A stretch of 58,734 nucleotides of DNA from Clostridiaceae bacterium (GCA_012518795.1 JAAYRL010000044.1:1-58734); one strand, 5' to 3'; shown: positions 19,325 through 28,555, counted from the first letter of the stretch. The notes: a model not told the origin generated them from the sequence alone. Program-made: numbers and translations.

Positions 19325-20671
19325 TTAAATAGGTGAAAGACGTAAATTAATTTCTTTAATTGAATTAACCAACTCTGAATTATTATCTAATTCTTCTTTA
19401 ATTCTGTCACATGCATGCATTACTGTAGCATGGTTTTTATTTCCGAAATCGTTGCCTATATCTTTGTATGTCATATTGAGCAAATTGCGACAAAGATACA
19501 TGGAAACCTGACGAGGTTGAACAATTTCTTGACTACGTTTTTTTGATTTTAGATCATCAACAGTTACATTAAAATAATTAGCCGTAACATTCATAATTAA
19601 TTCAGAATTCAGACTTTTAACAGAATGAGGATCAATTTGATCTTTCAAAGCTTTTCTGGTTGAAGCGAGATTAATTCCTCCACCGAGCATCGAATAAGCA
19701 TAAATTGTTTTAAAAGCGCCTTCGAGTTCACGAATATTGGATGAAATATGAGTTGCTATATAATCAAAAACTTCATCGGGCCAATCAACACGATGAGCCT
19801 GCGCCAATTGAAGCAGGATCGCAATTCTCGTTTCATAATCAGGTGGATTAATGTCAATCGTAATACCGCTTGAAAAACGAGTTTTTAATCTTTCTTCAAG
19901 AGTAATTAATGATTGTGGAGGCTTGTCACAAGTCATCACAATATTTTTTCCAACTTCATATAAAGCGTTAAATGTATGGAAAAATTCCTCTTGCATTCTT
20001 TCTTTATTTTCTAAAAATTGAACATCATCAATTAACAATAAATCGGTCATCCGATACTTATTACGGAAAGGTTCAAATTCTTTTAGTCTGATAGCTTCAA
20101 TAAACTCATTGATAAAATTTTCAGAATTTACATAAATTACGTTTTTATCGGAAAAATTATCTTGAACATAATTTCCAATTGCATGCATTAAATGAGTTTT
20201 GCCAAGACCTGAACCGCCATAGAGGAATAAAGGATTGTAATTATTGCTATTTTGCAAAGAAGCAACAGCAACACAAGCCGCATGAGCAAAGCGATTACCT
20301 GAACCTACAACAAATGACTCAAATGTGTAAGCAGGATTTAATACATCATTTGAAATATAAGATGCTTCTTCGTCCTCTTTGGTTAGAATGTTTTGTTTTA
20401 GATTTTGTAAATTCTCTTTAGCATTAATTTCAACTTTTACATCAAAAGTCTTTTGTGTTGCAAGTTTAAGAGCGGTACTAATCATGTCCTTATATTGAAC
20501 TACAAAATCACGTGAAATTTCATTCGGTACAGATAAAACAAAAGTGTCATCATTATAAAGCATGGGAATTATGGGTTTCAACCAAGTAGTATATGTGAGT
20601 GTTGGAACTTCTTTTTCGAGATAATTTTCACATACATTTTGCCAAATAACGTGAGCGTTTTGTTCTTGCAT
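19325..20671 (-). CDS. dnaA: Chromosomal replication initiator DnaA with a divergent DNA-recognition motif
   Basis: A 448-residue DnaA. Domain I begins IWQNVCENYLEKEVPTLTYT. The AAA+ Walker A is LFLYGGSGLGKTHLMHAIGN, and Walker B is DLLLIDDVQFLENKERMQEE. Sensor and arginine-finger regions follow. In domain IV the helix-turn-helix signature, usually GGRDHTTV, reads GNKNHATV at residues 410-417: the Asp and first Thr that contact bases in E. coli (D433, T435) are Asn413 and Ala415 here, while His414 is kept. The ribosome site is GAGGGGG, 4 bp before ATG. dnaA is flanked on both sides by clusters of the 9-mer TTATTAACA. No rpmH lies upstream, unlike most Bacillota. Confidence 0.97.
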   Translation of the reverse strand: MQEQNAHVIWQNVCENYLEKEVPTLTYTTWLKPIIPMLYNDDTFVLSVPNEISRDFVVQYKDMISTALKLATQKTFDVKVEINAKENLQNLKQNILTKEDEEASYISNDVLNPAYTFESFVVGSGNRFAHAACVAVASLQNSNNYNPLFLYGGSGLGKTHLMHAIGNYVQDNFSDKNVIYVNSENFINEFIEAIRLKEFEPFRNKYRMTDLLLIDDVQFLENKERMQEEFFHTFNALYEVGKNIVMTCDKPPQSLITLEERLKTRFSSGITIDINPPDYETRIAILLQLAQAHRVDWPDEVFDYIATHISSNIRELEGAFKTIYAYSMLGGGINLASTRKALKDQIDPHSVKSLNSELIMNVTANYFNVTVDDLKSKKRSQEIVQPRQVSMYLCRNLLNMTYKDIGNDFGNKNHATVMHACDRIKEELDNNSELVNSIKEINLRLSPI

Positions 20672-20959
20672 ATATCCCCCTCTTTTCTTAATCGTTAAAC
20701 TATACTAACAGAAATAAACTTCAGGTAAAAGTTGTAAAAATACAGAAGAAATGTAATAAAAATCAGTTTTTTCAACATTATTAATCTTTGCATAAAATGT
20801 TAATAGTGTTAATAACTTGATAATAACTGAACAATTCAAGCAAAAAATACGTGAACAATGTTAATAAGCCTATGAAATAATGTTAACAACTTTATGAATA
20901 TTATGAATATAGTTTTTTGTAATATAAAAAAAATATTTAATACAAATAGATAATAGCAA
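20672..20959. other. Candidate oriC segment upstream of dnaA
   Basis: This 288-bp AT-rich region should hold the dnaA promoter. In minus orientation it carries TTATTAACA exactly at 20807-20815 and 20859-20867, CTATTAACA at 20798-20806 directly abutting the first, and TTGTTAACA at 20881-20889. The abutting 9-bp pair has the same geometry as the pair at 19128-19145 on the other side of dnaA. These are proposed DnaA boxes for autoregulation and initiation. Confidence 0.6.
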
Positions 20960-21715
20960 TTAATCCATACTCTCTAATTGAGTTTTTTCTGACGGATATT
21001 TATGTTTTAATTTAGCTAAAAGATAGTTAAATTTTTTGATCTGGATTCGAAATAATTCCAAGTCAAAATTTGTGTCAACATCTCTTAATAAATTCTCAGC
21101 TTGATCAATTTCTTTTTGTAATAATGTTTTTTGTTCCGGGTTGAGGGTTTTATTATTGGTTAAATGTTTTGTTAAGGAATTTATTCGCTTTCTTAGATTA
21201 ATGACATGAGAGATTACGATTCTGTCTTGAGTAAGTTCATTAATTAATTTGTCAAAAGTAAAATGATAGTTGTTTTTGGTAGTAACTGCTTTTAGAGGAA
21301 ATCGTGGATATTTTTCATTACGAATCTTTTCTAAAAAATTTTCGACTTGATCACGTGAAAAACCGGAAAAGAATAAAATGTTATCTGTTTGTTGTTTTTT
21401 ATGTTGATATCCTTTTGATATTGGACTGCGCTCATTTCCTTGCTTATTTGTTTTTTCTAAATGAACCAAAATTTGTGAAATGGTTAATGAAAAATCTTCG
21501 TTTTTGATTAAATAAAAAGGTATTTTTTCCGAATTTAAAAAATTTATGAAACAAGATTTTTTATTTTTATCTGAATCTTCTGAATCTTCGAAATCTTCTG
21601 TTTCCGGAAAAAAAACAATCAGCCCAAACGGCGTATCAAAAACAGGTTTGCTGGTTTGGATTGCTTGATCTGTTAAATTACCAGAAATTTCAGTTTTTTC
21701 TTTTTTATCAATCAT
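20960..21715 (-). CDS. DUF3783-domain protein next to dnaA
   Basis: A 251-residue soluble protein of unknown function. Residues about 110-165 match the DUF3783 pattern: ILFFSGFSRDQVENFLEKI, then FPLKAVTTKNNYHFTFDKL and INEL. The N-terminus has a PFGLIVFFPETE strand followed by an acidic Glu/Asp/Ser run. The C-terminus is a predicted helical hairpin rich in Lys, Leu and Gln. It lies 34 bp downstream of the cardiolipin synthase gene and probably shares its transcript. No role can be assigned. Its place directly upstream of dnaA, where rpmH normally lies, is notable. Confidence 0.6.
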   Translation of the reverse strand: MIDKKEKTEISGNLTDQAIQTSKPVFDTPFGLIVFFPETEDFEDSEDSDKNKKSCFINFLNSEKIPFYLIKNEDFSLTISQILVHLEKTNKQGNERSPISKGYQHKKQQTDNILFFSGFSRDQVENFLEKIRNEKYPRFPLKAVTTKNNYHFTFDKLINELTQDRIVISHVINLRKRINSLTKHLTNNKTLNPEQKTLLQKEIDQAENLLRDVDTNFDLELFRIQIKKFNYLLAKLKHKYPSEKTQLESMD

Positions 21716-21749
21716 ATCGTTTCCAGTTTTATCATTAGGAATAATCAGC

Positions 21750-23402
21750 TTAGAGCAGAGTTGAAAAGATGCGCATAAACGCTTCGATTGCTTTTTGTCG
21801 CAGCGGACGTTGTTGCCAAGTTTCCAGATCCATTAGTTCGCAATCCTTAAAAATATCGAGTAAGTCATCATAAATATCTTTCAATACAGGATCACCGCAA
21901 ATATAAACCGAATTTTCAAAATGCAAATGAAAACTGCGAAAATCAAAATTTACACAACCGGTAATTACATGGAAATCATCGGCGATCACAGTTTTACCAT
22001 GGATGAACCCCGGGGTATATTGATAAACTTTAACTCCTCCCACCATTAACTTGGCATAATTTGATTGTGTAACAACATAAGCGTACCATTTGTCCGGAAT
22101 TCCCGGTGTAATTAACCTGACATCAACACCGGATTTTGCCGCACGACAAAGGTCGGAAATCATGAAATCATCAACAATGAAATAAGGTGTGCAAATATAA
22201 AGATAATCTTTTGCATTATTGATCATTGAACGATAAATATCTTCTGCCGGATTGTTTGGATTATTTAACGGACTGTCCCAATAGGGGATAAAATATCCTT
22301 TAGCATTTTGGTAATATTCAGGACGTGGCATATATTTTTCATAATCTTTTTCCTGAATATTGCTTTCAAATTCCCACATTATGAGAAACATCGTTGTCAA
22401 ACCTCTAACAGCATCACCTTCAAGACGAATTGCCGAGTCTTTCCAATGACCGAAACGGGGGTACAAATTTGCATATTCATCAGCTAAATTGGTACCACCT
22501 GTATAAGCGAGATTTCCATCAATAATACAGCATTTTTGATGATTACGATAATTGATATATAATTTGGAAATATAACGTACAACCGGATTAAAATTATATA
22601 CTTTTACGCCATTGGAGCGGAGTTTTTTGATAACATCATTCGGTGCTTTGATAATACTTCCGAAATCATCAAATAACAAGCGGACATCGACACCTTCATG
22701 TGCTTTTTGAATCAGAATATTTTCAACTTCCTCCCAGATCACACCATCTGCCAAAATAAAATATTCCATAAAGATAAATTCTTTTGCTTTGCGTAAATCT
22801 TCGAACATTTGAACGAACTTGTCTTCACCTAAAGAAAAATATTGACAAACAGTATTTTGATAAACAGGGAATCCCGAATTATATAAAAAATTGGCAAACA
22901 ATTTGCTTTCAGGATAATCGAGAATTAAATCATCCAATAATTGAGGATTAGGTATAATATGTTCATTGACTCGATTTTCTATTTCTGCAAATTTAATATT
23001 TTCTTTTTTAAATCTGGAACGCCTGCCCCATAACAAATAAATGCTTAATCCTGCAACAGGAACTGCCAGGATCAAAATAGCCCAAGCAAGAACATATGAA
23101 GAGTTGCGATCTTGATGAATTACAAAAAGCACAAAAATCAAACTGATAACCTGAAGTCCTAAATATATCCAAAAAGCTGATTTACTTAGGTATATGGCAA
23201 TTAAAACACTAAGCAGAATAATTATAATAAGCAATAAAAGAACAAATCCGAGTCTGATCATTCCGGGTATTTTGATTGCATAAGCTCTTTTATCAACTCT
23301 TGCTTTAAAAGATTTCATAAAATTGTTTTTGCTCTTATTGGCTTTTTTCTTTTTTTTGTTGCTACTGCTTTTTTTCTTTTTCTGATTAGTGTTGTCTTCC
23401 AT
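21750..23402 (-). CDS. cls: Cardiolipin synthase (phospholipase D family)
   Basis: A 550-residue membrane phospholipid synthase that condenses two phosphatidylglycerols. A Lys/Ser/Asn-rich cytoplasmic N-terminus of about 45 residues precedes two or three hydrophobic helices (FVLLLLIIIILLSVLIAIYL and following), as in bacterial Cls. Two PLD catalytic motifs are intact: HQKCCIIDGNLAYTGGTNLA and HGKTVIADDFHVITGCVNFD, each with the H-x-K-x4-D pattern. The charged N-terminal tail is longer than usual. It is the first gene of a two-gene unit with the DUF3783 protein. Confidence 0.93.
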   Translation of the reverse strand: MEDNTNQKKKKSSSNKKKKKANKSKNNFMKSFKARVDKRAYAIKIPGMIRLGFVLLLLIIIILLSVLIAIYLSKSAFWIYLGLQVISLIFVLFVIHQDRNSSYVLAWAILILAVPVAGLSIYLLWGRRSRFKKENIKFAEIENRVNEHIIPNPQLLDDLILDYPESKLFANFLYNSGFPVYQNTVCQYFSLGEDKFVQMFEDLRKAKEFIFMEYFILADGVIWEEVENILIQKAHEGVDVRLLFDDFGSIIKAPNDVIKKLRSNGVKVYNFNPVVRYISKLYINYRNHQKCCIIDGNLAYTGGTNLADEYANLYPRFGHWKDSAIRLEGDAVRGLTTMFLIMWEFESNIQEKDYEKYMPRPEYYQNAKGYFIPYWDSPLNNPNNPAEDIYRSMINNAKDYLYICTPYFIVDDFMISDLCRAAKSGVDVRLITPGIPDKWYAYVVTQSNYAKLMVGGVKVYQYTPGFIHGKTVIADDFHVITGCVNFDFRSFHLHFENSVYICGDPVLKDIYDDLLDIFKDCELMDLETWQQRPLRQKAIEAFMRIFSTLL

Positions 23403-23750
23403 TTAATATACTTTCTGATTCTCAGAATTTTTGACAGCTTCCGAGGCTGTGTTCATATTTATTCGACTATATTCTAACACAAGTTTTAATAGAGTCTAAT
23501 TTGTTCATAAATATCTTTAATTTAACCCGGCTGTAATGAACCTGATAAATGATGAGAACCATCTTTTAATTCAACTTATAAATATAAAATTAGAGATCCT
23601 GAAAGAATGCAAACAGATTATTCTGTGGTTTTGGTTACTAAAAAAGATTAGGACTCTGTTATACTACTAAGAAATAAATCAATACAAATAATAATTTATA
23701 AATTGGATAAAGATTCGAGTAACAAATAAAAATTAACAGGGGGTAATTTT
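23403..23750. promoter_or_regulatory. Divergent intergenic region, cls and VOC gene
   Basis: This 348-bp gap should contain promoters for the leftward cardiolipin synthase and rightward VOC genes. The only clear signal is a GGGGGT ribosome site before the VOC start. No RNA gene or repeat of note is visible. Confidence 0.4.
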
Positions 23751-24128
23751 ATGGATTTAGATTTAAGAATGGCACACATGAACATTAACACAATGGATTT
23801 AGAAAAATCGGATAAATTCTATCGTGAAAATCTCGGTTTAAAAGAAGTCCGGAGAAAAGAAGCGAAAGACGGAAGTTATATTCTGGTTTATTATACTGAT
23901 TCGAATGATTTTTTTGAGTTGGAAATAACATGGCTGCGTGATCGTAAAGAACCATATGATTTAGAAGACAATGAAATTCATCTTTGCTTCAGAACTGCTG
24001 AGTATGAAAAAGCTTTAGCTTTTCATAGGGAACAAGGTGTAGTCGTTTTTGAAAACGAAGGTATGGGAGTATATTTCATTGAAGATCCTGACGGATACTG
24101 GATCGAAATTGCACCTTACCGGAAGTAA
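23751..24128 (+). CDS. VOC-family protein, lactoylglutathione-lyase-like
   Basis: A 125-residue two-module vicinal-oxygen-chelate protein. Module 1 has RMAHMNINTMDLEKSDKFY and FFELEIT; module 2 has IHLCFRTAEYEKALAFHRE and PDGYWIEIAPY. The four expected metal ligands are present: His in MAHM, Glu in ELEI, His in IHLCF and Glu in WIEI. Glyoxalase I isomerises the hemithioacetal of methylglyoxal and a thiol. Many clostridial homologues have other substrates, so the label is by family only. A strong GGGGG site precedes ATG at 23751. Confidence 0.8.
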   Translation: MDLDLRMAHMNINTMDLEKSDKFYRENLGLKEVRRKEAKDGSYILVYYTDSNDFFELEITWLRDRKEPYDLEDNEIHLCFRTAEYEKALAFHREQGVVVFENEGMGVYFIEDPDGYWIEIAPYRK

Positions 24129-24230
24129 CATTAAACCTGAATGATTAATGAACTTTTAATGATTAATGAGCTTTTTATATAATAGATTGCTTATTGAAAT
24201 AAAAAGCCAATTAACGATATTAATTAGCTA

Positions 24231-25154
24231 TTATTTTTGGCAATGGGGGCAAAAATGTGTGCTGCGACCGGCTACTTTGATTTTTTCGATTGTGGTACCG
24301 CAACTAGCACAAGGTTTACCGTCTTTTTGATAAACGGCAAGCTGTAATTGGAAAAAACCTTTATTGCCTAATCCGTCAACATAATCACGAAATGAAGTTC
24401 CGCGATGTCCGATTGCTTCGGCAATCACTTCGCGGATTTTTTGCCGGAGCAACTTGATTTTAGATTGAGAAATTTCTCCGGCCTTGCGATTGGGTATTAT
24501 TCCCGCACGAAACAGACTCTCGTCGGCATAAATGTTGCCGATTCCGGCAATTGCTTGTTGATTTAACAAAACTCCTTTGATTGTACTTTTACCGTATCTT
24601 TTACAAGTATTAATCAGATAATCGGCAGTGAAATCATCACCTAAAGGTTCAGGTCCGAGTGTTGCAAAACCATGGTCATTATATTCGTCACCGGGTGAGA
24701 ATAAGGTTACTCTGCCGAAACGTCTTGTGTCATTAAAATCGAGACTTCCGCCATTGCTTAAAACAAAACGCACATGGGTATGTTTTGCCGGTTCAACGAT
24801 GCTTTCTTCTAATAACAGTTTTCCGGTCATTCTTAAATGAACCATCATCACGCAAGAATTTTCAGCGGTACGATCCGAATAATTTGTAGAATAATTATTG
24901 TCTGAGAAATCAGTATCATTCTTGAGAATATTATCTGAATTGATATTTAATGTATCAGGATTTGCTTTTTCCAAATCGAATAATAAATATTTTCCGCGGC
25001 GTCTGATGTCTTTGATTAACCAATTTTTTAAAGAAATGTCATCGGGATTAACTAATACATCCGGATGATAGCAAATGATTTCTTCGATAAATTTATTTTG
25101 AATCTTATCGATCAGAGTTCTGCGTATTGTTTCTACTTCAGGCAGTTCAGGCAT
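24231..25154 (-). CDS. mutM: Formamidopyrimidine-DNA glycosylase
   Basis: A 307-residue base-excision-repair glycosylase/AP lyase that removes 8-oxoguanine. The mature N-terminus PELPEVETIRRTL supplies the catalytic Pro and Glu. The H2TH region has NQQAIAGIGNIYADESLF, and the C-terminal zinc finger is CASCG...CPHCQK with four cysteines. A Ser/Asn/Asp-rich insertion of about 30 residues (near residues 68-95) is not usual for the family. It starts 1 bp after the nadE stop, so the two are translationally coupled. Confidence 0.95.
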   Translation of the reverse strand: MPELPEVETIRRTLIDKIQNKFIEEIICYHPDVLVNPDDISLKNWLIKDIRRRGKYLLFDLEKANPDTLNINSDNILKNDTDFSDNNYSTNYSDRTAENSCVMMVHLRMTGKLLLEESIVEPAKHTHVRFVLSNGGSLDFNDTRRFGRVTLFSPGDEYNDHGFATLGPEPLGDDFTADYLINTCKRYGKSTIKGVLLNQQAIAGIGNIYADESLFRAGIIPNRKAGEISQSKIKLLRQKIREVIAEAIGHRGTSFRDYVDGLGNKGFFQLQLAVYQKDGKPCASCGTTIEKIKVAGRSTHFCPHCQK

Positions 25155-25155
25155 C

Positions 25156-27264
25156 TTAATTAAGTCCTTCTAAGTCTTCAATCCATAATTTGACAACGGC
25201 ATCACTCGGCATGGCAAAGCTTTGTCTGGGGGAGAGAGCGATTTGACTGATAATCGGTCCGTCCGGTGCAGCAGAACGTTTGAATTGATTTGCAAAGAAA
25301 CGTTTATAAAAGAGCTTAAGCCATTTGATGATAGTTGGCCGGTCATATTTGTTACCAAAAGTTTGCTCTGTAATGAAAAGGATTTTACGCGGAGCAAATT
25401 GATAGCGCATGAAATGATAAAGGAATAGATCATGCAATTCATATGGTCCGATCAGATATTCGGTTTGTTGAGCAATTTTACCTTGTTCTGGCGGCAAAAG
25501 TTCAGGACTGACCGGAGTTGCCAAAATATCAAATAAGATTTTTGCGAGATTTTCACCTTGTTTTGCCGGTGGTTCTTGTTTTGAATGAAAATTCTCTGCC
25601 ATAAAATTTTTTGCTTCGTATTCTATTAAGTGGCGGATTAAGGTTTTCGGGATCCCGCCGTTGATATGGTACATAGACATATGGTCACCGGCATAGGTGA
25701 CAAAACCCAGAGCGGATTCTGACAGATCACCGGTTCCCAACACGATACCGCCTCTTTGGTTTGCTAAATCCATCAAAATTTGAGTTCTCTCTCGAGCTTG
25801 AGCATTTTCATAAGTAACATCATGTAGATTAGGATCGTGATTGATATCTTTGAAATGTTGCTTAACGGCAGCGGTAATCGGAATTTCTATATAGCTCGTA
25901 TTACAGGCATCTGCTAATTTTTTTGTATTGTTATAAGTTCTGTCAGTTGTACCGAATCCCGGCATACTGACACAGAGAATATTCTGATTACTTTTTTTGA
26001 GAATTCTTTGGGTACGGACAGCAATTAATAAGGCAAGTGTGCTATCCAATCCGCCGGACAGACCCAAAATAACCCGAGGATTATTAATATGTTCCAGTCT
26101 TTTGCGTAAGCCCTGAGCTGCCATATTTAAAATTGAATCAAAATATGCCTTGTGCTCTTTGCTATCTTCAGGTAAAAAAGGATTCTCGGAAAACTTGCGG
26201 TAGAGCTCGTTATTTTTTGCTTGATCGGCAATTGATTCGGAACGTAAAGTATTTTTGTTTGGTCCGGTAATTTGATTTGATTTTAACGGTCTGAGCGGCT
26301 TGGTTATCTGATTTAATTCCAGACTAATAATCGGGTCGACGGTAAGACAGGTTGAGGATTTTGCATTTGTGAAATCGGTCGGAGTTTTATTACCATCATT
26401 TGATCTTAGATTTGATCGTCGGCTTGTTGAAAAATCTGAATTTGTCAAAATTTGCAAATCAAGATCGCCGATCATTAAATCCGGTTCATAAAGAGTTGTG
26501 GCTGCAAGCAGACAATCTTGTTCAAAAATATAACCACGCCCGGAATAAATATAATCAGTTGTGGATTCACCGTAACCGGGGCTTAAATAAACGATTCCTG
26601 TTTGCGCTAATTGAGCAAAAGCACTGAGATTTTTTTCGGTTCCGGTCCGATTTTCTATCAACTCAGGATAAGACGACATGACAACATTTATATTTGGTAT
26701 TAAAGCTTTGTTTGAATAGTTTTTATATAAATCAATAATACTTTGATAAACCCCTAAACAGAAATTTATGCCGGAAATATTGTTTTTTAAGAAAAAAGAA
26801 GTTTCAGGTTTCATCAGATAATATTCACCGCTCGGGTCAGTGATCAATTCATCCGGCGAAGCAAAATATTTGCTCAAACAGGCGGATTTTTCAACGGGCA
26901 TCATGATTTTTATTATCGTATTGCGATTCAAAAAATGCAGGACCTTAACCAATTTGCCGTTAATCTTTTCCGGAATGGTCAGAATAATATTCAAATTAGA
27001 TTCAGCTAAAGCCGTTTTTAATTTCTCCAAAGCTAACTTGGTTTTTTCCAACAAGATATTTTGTTTGAATAAATCTTGGCAAGTAACTCCGGTTAGAGAA
27101 AAATCAGGAAAAATCAAAAGATCAATTTGCTCCTGTTCAGCCAATTTTATCAATTGCAGATGCTCTTGCAAATTGAAATCAACATCGGCAACTTTAATTT
27201 CCGGAGTGGCACCGGCAACTCGGAAATAGCCCAATTTTTTTGCATTGATAATTGTACTATTCAT
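25156..27264 (-). CDS. nadE: NAD+ synthase, glutamine-dependent type
   Basis: A 702-residue two-domain enzyme making NAD+ from deamido-NAD+. The N-terminal nitrilase-fold glutaminase domain runs to about residue 275 (LLIFPDFSLTGVTCQDLF, then GINFCLGVYQS and SPGYGESTTDYIY). The C-terminal synthetase has the ATP-PPase loop VILGLSGGLDSTLALLIAV and LGTGDLSESALGFVTYAGD. In the glutaminase domain the usual catalytic Glu of FPE-x-S-L-T-G is Asp, and the usual I-C-E-D-L-W reads FCLGVY, so ammonia delivery from glutamine may be weak or lost. A Ser/Thr/Asn-rich linker of about 60 residues is inserted between domains. It is upstream of and coupled to mutM. Confidence 0.93.
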   Translation of the reverse strand: MNSTIINAKKLGYFRVAGATPEIKVADVDFNLQEHLQLIKLAEQEQIDLLIFPDFSLTGVTCQDLFKQNILLEKTKLALEKLKTALAESNLNIILTIPEKINGKLVKVLHFLNRNTIIKIMMPVEKSACLSKYFASPDELITDPSGEYYLMKPETSFFLKNNISGINFCLGVYQSIIDLYKNYSNKALIPNINVVMSSYPELIENRTGTEKNLSAFAQLAQTGIVYLSPGYGESTTDYIYSGRGYIFEQDCLLAATTLYEPDLMIGDLDLQILTNSDFSTSRRSNLRSNDGNKTPTDFTNAKSSTCLTVDPIISLELNQITKPLRPLKSNQITGPNKNTLRSESIADQAKNNELYRKFSENPFLPEDSKEHKAYFDSILNMAAQGLRKRLEHINNPRVILGLSGGLDSTLALLIAVRTQRILKKSNQNILCVSMPGFGTTDRTYNNTKKLADACNTSYIEIPITAAVKQHFKDINHDPNLHDVTYENAQARERTQILMDLANQRGGIVLGTGDLSESALGFVTYAGDHMSMYHINGGIPKTLIRHLIEYEAKNFMAENFHSKQEPPAKQGENLAKILFDILATPVSPELLPPEQGKIAQQTEYLIGPYELHDLFLYHFMRYQFAPRKILFITEQTFGNKYDRPTIIKWLKLFYKRFFANQFKRSAAPDGPIISQIALSPRQSFAMPSDAVVKLWIEDLEGLN

Positions 27265-27525
27265 GGCAGACTCCCGCTAAAAATCTTGCTAATAATCTTA
27301 TAGATAGATTATAACGCATTATCTGTTTTGTTGTTAAATAACTCACATATTGAATTATTTAGATAAATGTTTAATTTAGAAATGTTTTTAAATTTGAATT
27401 GTTTGCTATAATAAATTTACACAAAGCTAACAAGATCATATCAAGTAAATCGAATTATATAAAACTGCTGAGTTAAACATACGACAAATTGAATGTGTGA
27501 GAAAGTTTAAAGAGAGTGAAATAAT

Positions 27526-27981
27526 ATGAATTCCAGTAGAGAAGATTATATTATTGCCATCTATCGTTTAACAAAACAAGCCGGTTTCGTAAACAGCGTG
27601 ACTATTGCAAAAAAGCTTGGTGTTTCGCGCGCTTCGGTCAGTGAAATGGTCAAAAAACTATGTGAAGATGAATTGATTACTTTTGAGCAAAATAAAATCA
27701 GTCTGACAGAAACCGGTATGATAAAAGCTCGCGATATTATTTCTTGCCATCGTTTGTGGGAATATTTTTTAACCGAAATTTTAGGAATGTCATATTCTGA
27801 AGCACATGAACAGGCTGATCTTTTAGAACATGTCACAGGTGAAAATCTCAAGGATGCCCTTAACGAATATCTGAATTATCCGGAATTAAGTCCACGCGGC
27901 AATGTTATCTGGGACAATGTTGAAAAGGTTGACAGCGAACATCAGTCTGACATTGAACATCAGTCTGAAAACAAGTTTTAA
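27526..27981 (+). CDS. DtxR/MntR-family metal-dependent transcriptional regulator
   Basis: A 151-residue metalloregulator. The N-terminal winged helix (SVTIAKKLGVSRASVSEMVK) is followed by the dimerisation and metal domain with SCHRLWEYFL and ADLLEHVTGE. Compared with MntR ligands, the His and Glu-His pair are kept, but Glu11 is replaced by a hydrophobic residue and one Glu by Asp, so metal preference is uncertain. The C-terminal tail contains the repeated element EHQSD/EHQSE. There is no SH3-like third domain. It is followed 16 bp later by a phosphoribosyltransferase gene, an unusual partner for a metalloregulator. Confidence 0.85.
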   Translation: MNSSREDYIIAIYRLTKQAGFVNSVTIAKKLGVSRASVSEMVKKLCEDELITFEQNKISLTETGMIKARDIISCHRLWEYFLTEILGMSYSEAHEQADLLEHVTGENLKDALNEYLNYPELSPRGNVIWDNVEKVDSEHQSDIEHQSENKF

Positions 27982-27997
27982 GTATGAGGTTTTAATA

Positions 27998-28555
27998 ATG
28001 AAAGAATTACCGAAATATTATCCGATCGATATCTATGGGTTAAAAAGACAGTTAAATATAGTAAAAGTTTCAGATGATTTGGCGATTGCCGCTTTAATAA
28101 TTTTGGGAGATGTTGAGGCAGTAAGCCATTGTGCGAAATTGTTAGCTGAACGCATACCGGAAGTGGACGTTTTGATAACAGCGGAAGCCAAGGGAATACC
28201 GTTGGTTCATGAGCTATCACGTATTTTAGATATTCCGCGTTATGTTGTTGCCCGCAAAAGCAAAAAAACCTATATGGAAGAGCCGCTGTCGGTTGATGTT
28301 GAATCGATTACTACAATAGGACATCAAAAATTATATTTGCCACGCGAGGATTTGCATTTAATTCAAGGCAAAAGAGTCGGTATTATTGATGACGTTATTT
28401 CAACCGGCGAATCTCTCAAATCGCTTGAAGAATTGATTGACCAAGCAGGTGGCAATGTAGTAGTAAAAGCTTCAATCTTAGCAGAGGGTGATGCAATTGG
28501 TCGCAACGATATTCTTTATCTCCAAGAACTGCCGGTATTCCCAATTGAAAAATAA
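27998..28555 (+). CDS. Type I phosphoribosyltransferase (adenine PRT-like)
   Basis: A 185-residue PRT. The PRPP-binding signature is VGIIDDVISTGESLKSLEEL, preceded by a catalytic-loop region (RYVVARKSKKTYMEEP) and the LITAEAKGIPLVHELS motif found in adenine and xanthine PRTases. It probably salvages a purine base with PRPP, or is a PRT-fold regulator like PurR. The ATG at 27998 (MKELPKYY) has GAGGT upstream; an open frame continues further left but overlaps the regulator gene. It appears to form an operon with the DtxR-like regulator. Confidence 0.8.
   Translation: MKELPKYYPIDIYGLKRQLNIVKVSDDLAIAALIILGDVEAVSHCAKLLAERIPEVDVLITAEAKGIPLVHELSRILDIPRYVVARKSKKTYMEEPLSVDVESITTIGHQKLYLPREDLHLIQGKRVGIIDDVISTGESLKSLEELIDQAGGNVVVKASILAEGDAIGRNDILYLQELPVFPIEK

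Noticed and set aside
20507-20525. parS-like sequence within dnaA (ATCACGTGAAATTT)
   Set aside because: It lacks the outer TGTT/AACA arms, so ParB binding is unlikely.
21349-21366. Third parS site (GATCACGTGAAAAA)
   Set aside because: Only the CACGTGAAA core matches; three or more positions of the 16-bp consensus are wrong.
24170-24207. Terminator between the VOC and mutM genes (GCTTTTTAT/ATAAAAAGC)
   Set aside because: The 9-bp stem is almost entirely A-T with a 20-nt loop; too weak to call.
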